A stretch of 64,000 nt of DNA from an uncultured Lachnospiraceae bacterium (lineage in GTDB: Bacteria; Bacillota; Clostridia; Lachnospirales; Lachnospiraceae). Shown here piece by piece: positions 44,974 through 53,867 of the stretch. The translations under genes and the position numbers were made by a program. Position 1 is the stretch's first letter. The number at the start of each line of letters is the position of its first letter. The DNA lies in the NCBI GenBank assembly GCA_947586255.1, contig CANPXP010000004.1:40034-104033 (forward strand), read 5' to 3'. Below the pieces are notes generated by a model. The model was given only the letters and a program-made list of their open reading frames with translations, was not told the origin of the DNA and ran no database searches.

Positions 44974-45831
44974 CTATCCGTGATATACCTGCGTCAGAGC
45001 CTGCACCAGCTCCTCCGTCGTCAGAATGCCGTCCGGCAGCTTCACACCGCTCTTCTGAAGCTCATAGGCCAGCAGCGTCGCCTGCGGCACATCCAGGCGC
45101 AGTTCCTTCAGCTGCTCCACCTGGGAAAAAATTTCCCGCGGCGTTCCCTGCATGGCGACCCTGCCCTGATCCATGACAAACACCTTGTTCGCATGGATGA
45201 TCTCCTCCATGTAATGCGTGATCAGGACGATCGTGATGCCCTCCACATCGTTCAGGGCTCGCACCGCCCGCACCACCTCTCTGCGCCCGTTGGGATCCAG
45301 CATGGCGGTAGGTTCATCCAGAATGATACACTTCGGATGCATGGCGATCACACCGGCGATGGAGACACGCTGCTTCTGCCCGCCGGAGAGCTTGTTGGGG
45401 GAGTATTTGCGGTACTCGTACATTCCCACCGCCTTCAGGCTCTCCTCCACCCGCGCCCAGATCTCCTCCGTGGGAACGCCCATATTCTCCGGGCCGAACC
45501 CCACATCCTCCTCGACGACCTGCCCGATAATCTGATTATCGGGATTCTGAAAGACCATGCCGGCCTCCTGCCGGATATCCCACAGATGCTTCTCATCCTG
45601 CGTGTTCATGCCATCCACCCAGACCGCGCCTTCCGTGGGGTAGAGCATGGCGTTGATGTGCTTGGCCAGCGTGGACTTCCCGGAACCGTTGTGTCCCAGG
45701 ATGGCCACGAAGTCGCCCTGTTTCACGTCCAGGTCCACCTCGTCCACCGCGCGGGTGATGCCCTCCACATTGCCCTCCTCGTCACGGCGGATATATTCAA
45801 AAACCAGCTTATCGGTCCTGATGATTCCCAT
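44974..45831 (-). CDS. ecfA1: ECF transporter ATPase EcfA1
   Basis: A 285-residue ATPase, partner of EcfA2 in the heterodimer that powers uptake of vitamins and metal ions. Walker A GHNGSGKST, Q-loop VFQNPDNQIIG, signature KLSGGQKQRVSIAGVI, Walker B CIILDEPTAMLDP, switch His in ITHYMEEI. I start at ATG 45831 (MGIIRTDKLV), with GGAG upstream; the track begins four codons earlier in that site. First gene of ecfA1-ecfA2-ecfT-truA. Confidence 0.94.
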   Translation of the reverse strand: MGIIRTDKLVFEYIRRDEEGNVEGITRAVDEVDLDVKQGDFVAILGHNGSGKSTLAKHINAMLYPTEGAVWVDGMNTQDEKHLWDIRQEAGMVFQNPDNQIIGQVVEEDVGFGPENMGVPTEEIWARVEESLKAVGMYEYRKYSPNKLSGGQKQRVSIAGVIAMHPKCIILDEPTAMLDPNGRREVVRAVRALNDVEGITIVLITHYMEEIIHANKVFVMDQGRVAMQGTPREIFSQVEQLKELRLDVPQATLLAYELQKSGVKLPDGILTTEELVQALTQVYHG

Positions 45832-45879
45832 GAAAAACTCCATCCGGCATAGACCGGCATACGCCGGCGCCGATTTTCC

Positions 45880-45931
45880 TTTATTGTACTAACCAGTTTT
45901 TTATTATACTAACTAATACGAGAAAACACAA
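45880..45931 (-). promoter_or_regulatory. Promoter of the ecf-truA operon with direct-repeat operator
   Basis: Minus strand TTGTGT (45926-45931), 17-bp spacer, perfect TATAAT (45903-45908). A 14-bp repeat GTTAGTAtAATAAA / GTTAGTAcAATAAA recurs exactly 20 bp apart (45900-45913 and 45880-45893), the first copy overlapping the -10, so a repressor site is possible. Confidence 0.65.
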
Positions 45932-45960
45932 GTGCGAAAGCGGCTGGATCACCGCGGCGA

Positions 45961-45989
45961 TTGTTTTTTTGTCCGTGATGCCCTATAAT
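45961..45989 (+). promoter_or_regulatory. Sigma-A promoter of the M15 peptidase gene
   Basis: TTGTTT, 17-bp spacer, perfect TATAAT, 35 nt before the start codon. Confidence 0.7.
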
Positions 45990-46024
45990 ATAGAAAAAAT
46001 AAAACAGGCGAGGGAGCGACACGT

Positions 46025-47107
46025 ATGTCACAAAATAAATCTTCCGGTCAAAAACCGGGCAGCACAAAAGAACTTCTCCAGATCGCCGCGCGACCCCTGA
46101 TCTTCATCCTGTTCCTGATCATGGTCTGCGCTTTTCTGGCGCACTATCTGCTGGACTCGGAAACCCTGTCCGAATATGCCGAGAACAACCCCGAGGCGGC
46201 GTACGGCAGCGAGGCAGACGCCGGACAACCCGGCAATGCAGCAGCCGCCGGCACAGTGCCCGCTCCTGCAGATACCGAGAACACAGACGCCTCCGACAGC
46301 AGCGGCAGCCTTGTAGCAGACAACAGCGAAACAAAGCGAGCGGCCGATACAGACTCGAAAGAAGAAAGCGCACCGAGCACCGCCCTCACGCCTGACAAGC
46401 CCGCCGCATATGATACCACTAAGGAACGCGGCACAGACGCGGCCGATGAAGCCGCTGCCGCACAGAAAGAGAGCGTTGAAGACATGCCAGAGAACCCGGA
46501 CCGGACCGTCTATCAGGACGGCTTTTACTATGAACCGCTGAGCGACAAGATCAAGGAGCGCATCACAGGAATCTCCTACCCCGAGGAGGGCTGCACTGTA
46601 CCCTACGAGGATCTGAACTATGTGGGTATTCTCTATGTGGACTTTGACGGAAATGTACAGGATGGCGAACTGATCTGCAACAAGGCGATCGCGCAAGATA
46701 TGGTGGAAATTTTCTACGAGCTGTACCGGAACGACTACCGTCTCGAGCGCGTCCGTCTGGTGGACGAATACGGCGGCGACGACACGCGCTCCATGGAGGA
46801 CAACAACACCTCCTGCTTTAACTACCGGGTGGTTGACGGCACCTCCACCCTCTCCAAGCACGCGCTGGGCTGCGCCGTTGACATCAACCCTTTCTACAAC
46901 CCCTATGTCGTATATAACAGAAACGGAAGCGGTGAGACTTATATCTCCCCCAAGGGAAGTGAGATATACGCTGACCGCTCCCGAGATTTTCCCTATAAAA
47001 TTGATGAAAACGACCTCTGCTACAGGCTGTTCACCGAGCGCGGCTTCACCTGGGGCGGCAACTGGAATTCCACCAAAGACTACCAGCACTTCCAGATCAC
47101 CCTGTAA
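46025..47107 (+). CDS. Membrane-anchored M15 family D-Ala-D-Ala carboxypeptidase-like protein
   Basis: A 360-residue protein. A transmembrane helix (residues 23-43) anchors a Glu/Ala/Asp-rich linker (50-165) and a C-terminal M15 (VanY-like, M15_4) zinc peptidase domain: SKHALGCAVDINPFYNP carries the HxxxxxxD metal site, and the last residues DYQHFQITL give the second His. Such enzymes trim peptidoglycan stem peptides. A good Shine-Dalgarno (GAGGGAG) precedes the ATG. It is divergent from ecfA1 and convergent with the chemoreceptor gene. Confidence 0.87.
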   Translation: MSQNKSSGQKPGSTKELLQIAARPLIFILFLIMVCAFLAHYLLDSETLSEYAENNPEAAYGSEADAGQPGNAAAAGTVPAPADTENTDASDSSGSLVADNSETKRAADTDSKEESAPSTALTPDKPAAYDTTKERGTDAADEAAAAQKESVEDMPENPDRTVYQDGFYYEPLSDKIKERITGISYPEEGCTVPYEDLNYVGILYVDFDGNVQDGELICNKAIAQDMVEIFYELYRNDYRLERVRLVDEYGGDDTRSMEDNNTSCFNYRVVDGTSTLSKHALGCAVDINPFYNPYVVYNRNGSGETYISPKGSEIYADRSRDFPYKIDENDLCYRLFTERGFTWGGNWNSTKDYQHFQITL

Positions 47108-47133
47108 CTTCTACCGCTTATTGCAAGAATCGC

Positions 47134-48834
47134 TCACATTTCAAACATCGCCATGCTGTCATCCAATCTGTTGGAGATATCCTTGAGGTCCACCGCGTTG
47201 GTCGCGATCTCGCCCACAATGCTGCTGATCTCCGTCACGGAAGCCGACGTCTCCTGCGAGCTGGCGGCGTTCTCCTGCGCGATGGCCGACAGGTTCTGCA
47301 CCGTGTCTACCACGCTGCTGCGCGCCTCGTTGATCTTGTTGGTCTTCTCTACCACTTCCTCGATGCCTGCCAGAGATTCCTCCACATCCTGCAGAAGGTT
47401 CATAACCTGCGTGTTCGTGTTGGTGACATTCTCGCTCTGCTGCTCCATGATCTCCTTCACTTCATTCATGGTCGCAACCGACTTGTCGGAATCCTCAATC
47501 AGCGAGAGGATAATCATTTCGATCTGCTTCGCGGATTCATTTGACTGCTCGGCCAGCTTCTGGATCTGTGCGGCGACAACCGCAAAGCCTCTGCCCTGCT
47601 CGCCCGCGCGCGCCGCCTCGATGGACGCGTTCAGCGACAGCAGGTTCGTCTCCTCAGCGATGTTGGTGATGAGCGCCGTCGCCTCCTTGATCTTCTGTGC
47701 GGACTCATTGGTCACATTCGTCTGCTCGTAGATGATGTCGATGGACTCGCTCGTCTTCGCGTTGGTGGACTGCAGCTCACGCAGCGCCTGAATCGCCGCC
47801 TCGCCCCGCTCCTTCATGGACCTGGCGCTCTCGCTCAGGCTGCCCAGCTCATCCACCGTCTCCTCGATCATATTGCCCATCATAATGATATTCTCAGTGG
47901 CGTCCTGCGTCTCCTCCGCCTGGCTGCCCGCGCCGATGGCGATCTCGCCGACAGCCTTCTCCATCTGCTCGACGTGATTGCTCGTGTCGCTGGTCTTCTC
48001 GCTCAGCTGCTCGGAAGCGTTCAGCAGCGTGTTGCTGTCGTTCTTAATGGAGGAGATGATATCTGACAGATTACTCTTCAGTTTATTGATCGCACGGCTG
48101 ATATCGCCGATCTCGTCCTTGCTCTTAAGCTGCGCTTCGCTCAGACTGACATTCAGCTTACCCTCGGAGAGCTGTGACAGCGCGTTGACACCCTCCGAGA
48201 TACTGCGTACCATCTTGTTGACGATCAGGAAAATCAGCACCACGCACACAAGCGCCACAGCTACGATGATTCCCACAATCAGATAGGTGATGCTCCTGAT
48301 CTGGTTCTTAGCGTCCGCCTGCGACATACCGGCGAACACCATACCTACGATCTCTCCTGTCGTCTCGTCGGTGAGCGGTACATAGTAGCCGAAATAATCC
48401 TGCCCCACCACGACGACGTCCGTGGCGAAATAGTCCTGCCCGCCCTTCAGCACGGTGTTGATCACGGCCTCGCCGGCCTGTGTCCGCAGCACTCTGTCGC
48501 CGTTCTCGTCGAGCACGGACGTCATGTAGCGCGTGTCGCCGTAAAAGACCGTGATATCCGTATTGGCGCTCTTGCGCAGCTCGTCCGCCAGCCTAGTATG
48601 CTGGGTAATGTTGTAATCGCCTTTATACAGTTCATCGTTCTCGTCCAGATAAAAGGCGTCGTCGTTGACCTCCTCCAGAGAATCCAAAACCGATATGGCC
48701 GCGCTTCGCAGCCCGTTCTCAATCGCCGACGTGAGCACCGCATTGATTCTCTTGTTGCTAACCCACAGCATGACCACGCCCAACAGCACAATCGGCATGA
48801 TCGAAATACACAATATTTTCTGTTTCAGTTTCAT
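47134..48834 (-). CDS. Methyl-accepting chemotaxis protein with single Cache domain
   Basis: A 566-residue chemoreceptor. Helix 1 (residues 7-25), outside sensor of the sCache type (about 30-185; [16 protein letters not shown] and [10 protein letters not shown]), helix 2 (188-208), HAMP (210-265) and a long signalling coiled coil with the conserved tip [21 protein letters not shown]. It passes ligand binding to CheA/CheW, which are not in the window. It is divergent from the PocR-domain gene. Confidence 0.93.
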   Translation of the reverse strand: MKLKQKILCISIMPIVLLGVVMLWVSNKRINAVLTSAIENGLRSAAISVLDSLEEVNDDAFYLDENDELYKGDYNITQHTRLADELRKSANTDITVFYGDTRYMTSVLDENGDRVLRTQAGEAVINTVLKGGQDYFATDVVVVGQDYFGYYVPLTDETTGEIVGMVFAGMSQADAKNQIRSITYLIVGIIVAVALVCVVLIFLIVNKMVRSISEGVNALSQLSEGKLNVSLSEAQLKSKDEIGDISRAINKLKSNLSDIISSIKNDSNTLLNASEQLSEKTSDTSNHVEQMEKAVGEIAIGAGSQAEETQDATENIIMMGNMIEETVDELGSLSESARSMKERGEAAIQALRELQSTNAKTSESIDIIYEQTNVTNESAQKIKEATALITNIAEETNLLSLNASIEAARAGEQGRGFAVVAAQIQKLAEQSNESAKQIEMIILSLIEDSDKSVATMNEVKEIMEQQSENVTNTNTQVMNLLQDVEESLAGIEEVVEKTNKINEARSSVVDTVQNLSAIAQENAASSQETSASVTEISSIVGEIATNAVDLKDISNRLDDSMAMFEM

Positions 48835-48944
48835 CCTGCGTCCCTCTCCTCCAAAATAAAATATATAATAATTATCTACTGCCCTACAGCTAAATTATAT
48901 TTTAATACAATTTGGTAAAAATGTACAGTAAAAATTGTGCGGCG

Positions 48945-48952
48945 CCCCCCCC
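48945..48952. repeat. C8/G8 tract in the divergent MCP-PocR gap
   Basis: Eight C on the plus strand in the 318-bp gap between the two signalling genes, upstream of a TATAAT (48894-48899, minus strand) that may serve the MCP gene. Confidence 0.6.
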
Positions 48953-49031
48953 TTGTCGATTTTATCCAAAAATAAAGAATCTTTTTAAAAACATTTATCC
49001 CGAAAACCATGTAAAACTATACAAAAGTATC

Positions 49032-49060
49032 TTTTCACCGTTAAAAATTTATGGTAAAAT
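49032..49060 (+). promoter_or_regulatory. Probable promoter of the PocR-domain gene
   Basis: TTTTCA, 17-bp spacer, TAAAAT; the leader of about 85 nt has a CGACAG/CTGTCG hairpin. Confidence 0.45.
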
Positions 49061-49152
49061 GGTACTAACGACAGTTTTATAGCTGCTGTCGCGGTTTGGG
49101 CTACGGCGGATATCCGTCTGCGCGCATCATGTAGAGCTAAGGAGGATTGGTT

Positions 49153-49929
49153 GTGAAACTTACAGATTTTATGGATTTAAAGATACTGCAGAAGATTCAG
49201 GACGCTTTTTCCGATGCGACGGGTCTTGCGGCAATCGCGGTGGACAATGACGGCAAGTACATAACGGAAGGCAGCAACTTCACGGATTTCTGCATGAAAT
49301 ATACCCGCGGCTGCGCGGAGGGCTCCAAGCGGTGTGTGAAATGTGACCAGGAGGGCAAGGGAACTTACGAGTGCCACGCCGGGCTGATGGATTTCTCCAT
49401 CGATATCGTGTTAAACGGCGAGAAGCTCGGTTCCGTCATCGGCGGACAAGTGCTTCCCACTCCGCCGGATGAGGAGAAATTCACCAGAATCGCCGAAGAG
49501 CTCGGCATCGATCCGAAGGCCTATGTCAACGCCGTCAAGAAAGTGCCGGTGCGCCCCGAGAAATCCATCTACGCGGCGTCCGCCCTGCTGGAGGATGTGG
49601 TCAACCGTATCGTGAAACAGGAATACATGAACGCGACAGAGTACAAGAAACTGAATGTCTGGGAAGAAGAGCTGCAGGTTGCCACGGAGACGATCGGCGA
49701 GATCAAGCAGTGCACGAAGGAGCTGGAGACGATCTCCTCCAGGCAGTCCATCATGGCGCTGAACGCCGCGATCGAGACCGCCAGAGTCGGCGCCGCGGGC
49801 GCGGGCTTCGGCATCATCGCGAAGCAGATGGGAGAATTTTCCAGACAGTCCTCCGATATCTACAAGCACATTACGGAATCCGCCAACAAGATTTCCGCCT
49901 CGATCGACAAGATGAACAACGCAAAATAG
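49153..49929 (+). CDS. Soluble PocR-domain sensor with a minimal chemoreceptor signalling tip
   Basis: A 258-residue cytoplasmic protein without membrane helices. The N-terminal 150 residues are a PocR ligand-binding domain (FCMKYTRGCAEGSKRC, YECHAGLMDFSIDIVL), a PAS-like sensor that binds small molecules or, through its cysteines, metals. The C-terminal 90 residues form a short helical hairpin with the chemoreceptor-like tip ISSRQSIMALNAAIETARVG. It lacks methylation helices, so it may form a reduced receptor or an adaptor. Start is GTG 49153, 7 nt after AAGGAGG; the track uses a TTG two codons earlier. Confidence 0.85.
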   Translation: MKLTDFMDLKILQKIQDAFSDATGLAAIAVDNDGKYITEGSNFTDFCMKYTRGCAEGSKRCVKCDQEGKGTYECHAGLMDFSIDIVLNGEKLGSVIGGQVLPTPPDEEKFTRIAEELGIDPKAYVNAVKKVPVRPEKSIYAASALLEDVVNRIVKQEYMNATEYKKLNVWEEELQVATETIGEIKQCTKELETISSRQSIMALNAAIETARVGAAGAGFGIIAKQMGEFSRQSSDIYKHITESANKISASIDKMNNAK

Positions 49930-49955
49930 CGGGGGCCGTCGGTCCCGAAAACAAA

Positions 49956-49988
49956 AATCCCCTGTAGGCAGGCCGCCTGCGGGGGATT
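49956..49988. terminator. Bidirectional terminator between PocR gene and rplQ
   Basis: AATCCCC/GGGGATT with an inner GGCAGG/CCTGC stem; TTTTTGTTTT follows on the minus strand and TTCTATTTTTCT on the plus strand. It ends both the ribosomal superoperon and the PocR gene. Confidence 0.8.
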
Positions 49989-50026
49989 CTATTTTTCTGT
50001 GTTTTGTGTTTTGCGCTAAACGCGGC

Positions 50027-50563
50027 CTAGACCAGTTCCAGAACGACTTCCATCGCCGCGTCGCCCTTGCGGGGACCGATCTTGACGATTCTCGTGTAAC
50101 CGCCGTTGCGGCTCGCATACTTGGGCCCGTACTCATCGAACAGCTTCGCCACCAGATCGACTTCCTTCGTACCTTTCTTTCTGCCTGCCGCCGCGGAAGG
50201 AACCTCCGTCACGGGATACAATACCCTTAACATCTGTCTTCTCGCGTGCAGTCTGGAAGGCATATCCTTTTTGATCTCCTTCTCAACCGTATCGTAAAGG
50301 GTAACCTTTTTGCCGTCCTTGACCTCTTTGACTCTCTTGCCGTCCTTATCCTTACGGGGCACCTTCGCGCTGACCTTAACGGTCTCGAAGTTGTCCTTCT
50401 CCTTAACCGCCAGTGCGATCAGTCCCTCCGCGATCTTGCGGATCTCCTTGGCTCTCGCCTCCGTGGTAACAATTCTGCCCTTGTACAGCAGCGCCGTCAC
50501 CTGGTTGCGAAGCAGTGCCTTTCTCTGGTCAGATGTTCTGCCGAGTTTTCTGTATTTTGCCAT
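50027..50563 (-). CDS. rplQ: 50S ribosomal protein L17
   Basis: A 178-residue L17, longer than E. coli L17 and with an extra charged insert (KVPRKDKDGKRVKEV) between the conserved N-terminal half (MAKYRKLGRTSDQRKALLRN) and the C-terminal GGYTRIVKIGPRKGDAAMEV. Such insertions occur in Lachnospiraceae. Last gene of the alpha operon. Confidence 0.96.
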   Translation of the reverse strand: MAKYRKLGRTSDQRKALLRNQVTALLYKGRIVTTEARAKEIRKIAEGLIALAVKEKDNFETVKVSAKVPRKDKDGKRVKEVKDGKKVTLYDTVEKEIKKDMPSRLHARRQMLRVLYPVTEVPSAAAGRKKGTKEVDLVAKLFDEYGPKYASRNGGYTRIVKIGPRKGDAAMEVVLELV

Positions 50564-50619
50564 AAATAAGCTCCTTTCTCACCGGGGAGTTCTCTCCCGC
50601 CTCATGGTGTACATACGGC

Positions 50620-50699
50620 GACGCCCTTCGGTCTTACTCGCCGAATGTGTTCTCAGTTCCATTGATGAGCAGACACGCAGACGCCCTTCGGTCTTACTC
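50620..50699 (-). repeat. Duplicated hairpin element in the rpoA-rplQ spacer
   Basis: GAGTAAGACCGAAGGGCGTC occurs twice, 60 bp apart, in the 155-bp gap. Flanking bases (GGCGA/TCGCC and GCGGA/TCTGC) can pair so that each copy forms a stem-loop. Confidence 0.7.
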
Positions 50700-50718
50700 C
50701 GCATGCCCCATGTTATGT

Positions 50719-51678
50719 TTAAGTCTCGTCGCTCGGATTGAGCTGCAAGCCAAGCTCTTTTAATTTTGCCAAAACTTCGTCCAGAGACTTGCGGCCCAGA
50801 TTGCGGACCTTCATCATGTCCTCGGAAGTCTTGCTCGTCAGTTCCTCGACCGTATTGATACCGGCTCTCTTCAAGCAGTTGTAGGAACGCACGGACAGCT
50901 CCAGCTCGTCGATGCTCATCTCCAACACCTTTTCCTTCTCGTCGTCCTCCTTCTCCACCATTACCTCGGCGGTTCTGGCGTTCTCGGACAAATCGATGAA
51001 AAGGCTCAGATGCTCGCTCAGCACCTTGGCCGCAAGGCTGACCGCCTCGTCGGGAACCAGCGTGCCGTTCGTATACACATCCAGTGTCAGCTTGTCAAAA
51101 TCTGTGATTTGGCCGACACGCGTGTTTTCCACGGTGACGTTCACTCTCTCAACCGGCGTATAGATGGAATCCACCGCAATCACGCCGATCGGAAGATCAT
51201 CCGTCTTGTTTCTGTCGGAGCTAACATAGCCTCTGCCCTTCGTGATGGTAAGCTCCATATATAATTTAGTATCCTTGCCGCTCAGCGTAGCGATGACAAG
51301 ATCGGGATTCAGGATCTCAATATCCTGATCCACCTGGATATCCGATGCTCTGACAATGCCCTCGCCCTCGTACTCGATGTAGGCTGTCTTGGGCTCGTTC
51401 GTCTCGCTGTTGTTTCTGATCGCGAGACTCTTAATGTTCATAATGATCTCCGTGACATCTTCCTTCACACCGGGAATCGAACTGAACTCGTGCAAAACGC
51501 CCTCAATCTTTACCTGGCTTACCGCTGCGCCCGGCAAAGATGAAAGCATAATTCTCCTCAGAGAATTACCAAGGGTAATGCCGTAGCCTCTCTCTAACGG
51601 TTCAACTACAAATCTGCCATATTTCTTATCTTCTGAGATCTCTGCAACCTCAATATTGGGTCTCTCAAAATCAAACAC
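50719..51678 (-). CDS. rpoA: RNA polymerase alpha subunit
   Basis: A 319-residue alpha subunit. The N-terminal dimerisation domain ([29 protein letters not shown]) and the C-terminal DNA/activator-binding domain ([38 protein letters not shown]) are complete. The start is GTG 51678, 8 nt after AGGAGG; the track begins 7 codons earlier within the Shine-Dalgarno region, which does not fit the family N-terminus. Confidence 0.97.
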   Translation of the reverse strand: MFDFERPNIEVAEISEDKKYGRFVVEPLERGYGITLGNSLRRIMLSSLPGAAVSQVKIEGVLHEFSSIPGVKEDVTEIIMNIKSLAIRNNSETNEPKTAYIEYEGEGIVRASDIQVDQDIEILNPDLVIATLSGKDTKLYMELTITKGRGYVSSDRNKTDDLPIGVIAVDSIYTPVERVNVTVENTRVGQITDFDKLTLDVYTNGTLVPDEAVSLAAKVLSEHLSLFIDLSENARTAEVMVEKEDDEKEKVLEMSIDELELSVRSYNCLKRAGINTVEELTSKTSEDMMKVRNLGRKSLDEVLAKLKELGLQLNPSDET

Positions 51679-51708
51679 GCAAATACCCTCCTTTGCCAAA
51701 AACCAGAA

Positions 51709-52302
51709 TTACTTGGAATACAGCTCGACAATCAGCATCTCGTCTACCGGAACGTCGATCATCTCTCTGGTAGGGAGATATTTGATCGTCCCCTTAAATG
51801 CCTCCTGATCTACCTCCATCCATTCAGGGACAAGTCTTCCTCCCGTCACCTCGAGGATATCCTTATAGCGCTGCAGGGATCTGGCCTTCTCACGCACCTC
51901 AATCACATCGCCTGCCTTGACCTGATAAGAAGGGATCTGCACCGGCTTGCCGTTCACAAGGAAATGCTTGTGTCCTACGACCTGTCTCGCCTCTCTTCTC
52001 GTCCTCGCGAAGCCCATTCTGAATACAACGCTGTCCAGTCTGCACTCCAGCATAGCCATCAGGTTCTCACCGGTCATGCCCTTCATTCTGTCGGCCTTCT
52101 CGTAGTAATTCCTGAACGGCTTCTCCAGCACGCCGTAGATAAATTTCGCCTTCTGCTTCTCTCTCAGTTGAAGGCCATACTCGCTGACCTTCTTGCCCGC
52201 TCTCATATTCCTTCTCTTGGATTTCTTGTCATATCCCAGATAAGTAGGATCCAACTCAAGTGATCTGCATCTCTTCAATACAGGGACTCTGTTTACTGCC
52301 AT
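51709..52302 (-). CDS. rpsD: 30S ribosomal protein S4
   Basis: A 197-residue S4, starting assembly of the 30S body and, in many bacteria, repressing its own operon. Conserved parts: RVPVLKRCRSLEL, the S4 RNA-binding domain RLDSVVFRMGFARTRREARQ and QVKAGDVIEVREKA. The zinc-free form without N-terminal Cys cluster. The leader at 52392-52438 has two stem-loops. Confidence 0.96.
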   Translation of the reverse strand: MAVNRVPVLKRCRSLELDPTYLGYDKKSKRRNMRAGKKVSEYGLQLREKQKAKFIYGVLEKPFRNYYEKADRMKGMTGENLMAMLECRLDSVVFRMGFARTRREARQVVGHKHFLVNGKPVQIPSYQVKAGDVIEVREKARSLQRYKDILEVTGGRLVPEWMEVDQEAFKGTIKYLPTREMIDVPVDEMLIVELYSK

Positions 52303-52391
52303 TTTTTCGGCTCCTCTCTTATTTTTGTTTACAGCGCGCTATGCGCCTTCCTCCAAAGTTCTAGTACCTACATGCTAACATACATAACCTG

Positions 52392-52438
52392 CAGAGAATC
52401 GCGCAAGCGGTTCTCTGGAAATATCTGCGCCAGCAGAT
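52392..52438 (-). promoter_or_regulatory. Two stem-loops upstream of rpsD
   Basis: CAGAGAAYCGC-type 11-bp stem (52392-52417) and ATCTGC/GCAGAT (52423-52438) in the 144-bp rpsK-rpsD spacer. Possible S4 control or processing site. Confidence 0.4.
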
Positions 52439-52446
52439 TTTTCCGA

Positions 52447-52842
52447 TTATACGCGGCGTCTCTTCGGCGGGCGGCATCCGTTGTGAGGTACTGCCGTCAC
52501 GTCGCGAATGCTCGTCACCTCCAAGCCGCAGGCCTGCAGTGCGCGGATCGCGGCCTCACGCCCCGAACCGGGACCCTTGACCATGACGTCCACCGTCTTT
52601 AAACCATGAACCAATGCAGCCTTAGCGGCTGTCTCTGCAGCCATCTGCGCTGCATACGGAGTAGATTTCCTTGAACCTCTAAAACCAAGACCACCGGCAC
52701 TTGCCCAGCTGAGCGCGTTCCCCTCGGTATCCGTCAGGGTAACGATCGTATTATTAAAGGAAGACTGGATATGTGCCTGTCCGCGTTCAACGTTTTTCTT
52801 TACACGCTTTTTTGTCACTTTTTTGGTAACTTTTTTAGCCAT
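52447..52842 (-). CDS. rpsK: 30S ribosomal protein S11
   Basis: A 131-residue S11: [37 protein letters not shown] and the C-terminal [19 protein letters not shown]. The N-terminus is a Lys/Val run ([14 protein letters not shown]). It forms part of the platform at the mRNA exit. Confidence 0.97.
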   Translation of the reverse strand: MAKKVTKKVTKKRVKKNVERGQAHIQSSFNNTIVTLTDTEGNALSWASAGGLGFRGSRKSTPYAAQMAAETAAKAALVHGLKTVDVMVKGPGSGREAAIRALQACGLEVTSIRDVTAVPHNGCRPPKRRRV

Positions 52843-52881
52843 AATAAACTAACCTACTTTCTCACTTTCTACTGGTTTATG

Positions 52882-53250
52882 TTACTTCTTCTTGTTTGCC
52901 ACCGTTCTCTTGGGACCTTTTCTTGTCCTGGCGTTGGTCTTCGTCCTCTGTCCGCGAACCGGGAGTCCTTTCCTGTGGCGGATACCTCTGTAGCAGCCGA
53001 TCTCCTGAAGACGCTTGATGTTAAGCGCAACCTCTCTGCGCAGATCACCTTCTACCATGTAATCCTTCTCAATCACCTCGGCGATCCTCTTTACCTCGTC
53101 GTCCGTCAATTCTCTGACACGGGTATCGGGATTGACATTCGCCGCTTCCAGGATCTTGTTCGAGCTTGTTCTACCGATACCGTAGATATAAGTCAAGCCG
53201 ATCTCCACACGCTTTTCTCTCGGTAAATCAACACCTGCAATACGAGCCAT
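52882..53250 (-). CDS. rpsM: 30S ribosomal protein S13
   Basis: A 122-residue S13: [32 protein letters not shown], and the tail [17 protein letters not shown] that contacts the P-site tRNA. First gene of the alpha part after rpmJ. Confidence 0.97.
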   Translation of the reverse strand: MARIAGVDLPREKRVEIGLTYIYGIGRTSSNKILEAANVNPDTRVRELTDDEVKRIAEVIEKDYMVEGDLRREVALNIKRLQEIGCYRGIRHRKGLPVRGQRTKTNARTRKGPKRTVANKKK

Positions 53251-53444
53251 TTACGTTTCCTCCATCTTTCTGTTTCATAATCTGTATACATGCGTATACG
53301 TGACACTAATTGATTGAGGCGCTTCGCGCCCAACCGGATCCGGGTGATCCGATCTTTCCAAACATAAGGTCTGGTATCAAAAAGTTATCTCCTCGGGCTC
53401 TTTCCAATATATGAACCCCGTTATATCTATAACCTTCCGGGGGA
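53251..53444 (-). promoter_or_regulatory. 194-bp rpmJ-rpsM spacer with hairpins
   Basis: No gene is seen. It holds GTATAC-ATGC-GTATAC (53284-53299) and a GGCGC-TTC-GCGCC hairpin. It may serve as an internal promoter or regulatory leader for the rpsM-rplQ genes, but no clear boxes were found. Confidence 0.4.
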
Positions 53445-53558
53445 TTAACCTTGTACCTGCTTATGCTTCGGATTCTCACAGATCACTCTGATCTTTCCTT
53501 TTCTTTTAATGATCTTGCACTTTTCGCAAATCGGTTTTACTGATGATCTTACCTTCAT
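53445..53558 (-). CDS. rpmJ: 50S ribosomal protein L36
   Basis: A 37-residue L36, missing from the ORF track. It reads [20 protein letters not shown] and ends KHKQVQG, with the zinc-binding pattern CEKC...C...H of the primary (Zn+) form. It lies between infA and rpsM as usual. Confidence 0.96.
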   Translation of the reverse strand: MKVRSSVKPICEKCKIIKRKGKIRVICENPKHKQVQG

Positions 53559-53648
53559 CTCAAACCCTCCTTTCAAAAAAGACCGTTTTACATTATACCA
53601 TTATAACCCAGGTTTGACAAGGGCTTTTTCGGGCTTTTTTTCGACGTC

Positions 53649-53867
53649 CTATTTATCGCGCCAGATGATCCTGCCTTTGGACAAATCATAGGGCGACAGC
53701 TCCAATGTCACCCTGTCCCCAGGCAGAATACGGATAAAATTCTGGCGCAGCTTGCCGCTTATGTGCGCCAGCACCACGTGTCCGTTTTCCAGTTCCACCT
53801 GAAACATGGTGTTCGGCAGTTTCTCAATGACTGTTCCCTCGATTTCAATTACATCAGCTTTTGACAT
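53649..53867 (-). CDS. infA: Translation initiation factor IF-1
   Basis: A 72-residue OB-fold protein ([39 protein letters not shown]) that blocks the A site during initiation. Its start overlaps the end of the KOW gene by 14 bp, with AGGAGG inside that gene, which suggests coupled translation. Confidence 0.96.
   Translation of the reverse strand: MSKADVIEIEGTVIEKLPNTMFQVELENGHVVLAHISGKLRQNFIRILPGDRVTLELSPYDLSKGRIIWRDK

Noticed and set aside
44149-45852. 567-codon plus-strand ORF
   Set aside because: Antisense to ecfA2 and ecfA1, rich in His/Arg/Leu, no start signal; a shadow of the two ATPase genes.
50620-50699. CRISPR array
   Set aside because: Only two 20-bp copies, each able to form a hairpin with its flanks, in a ribosomal operon spacer; no cas genes.
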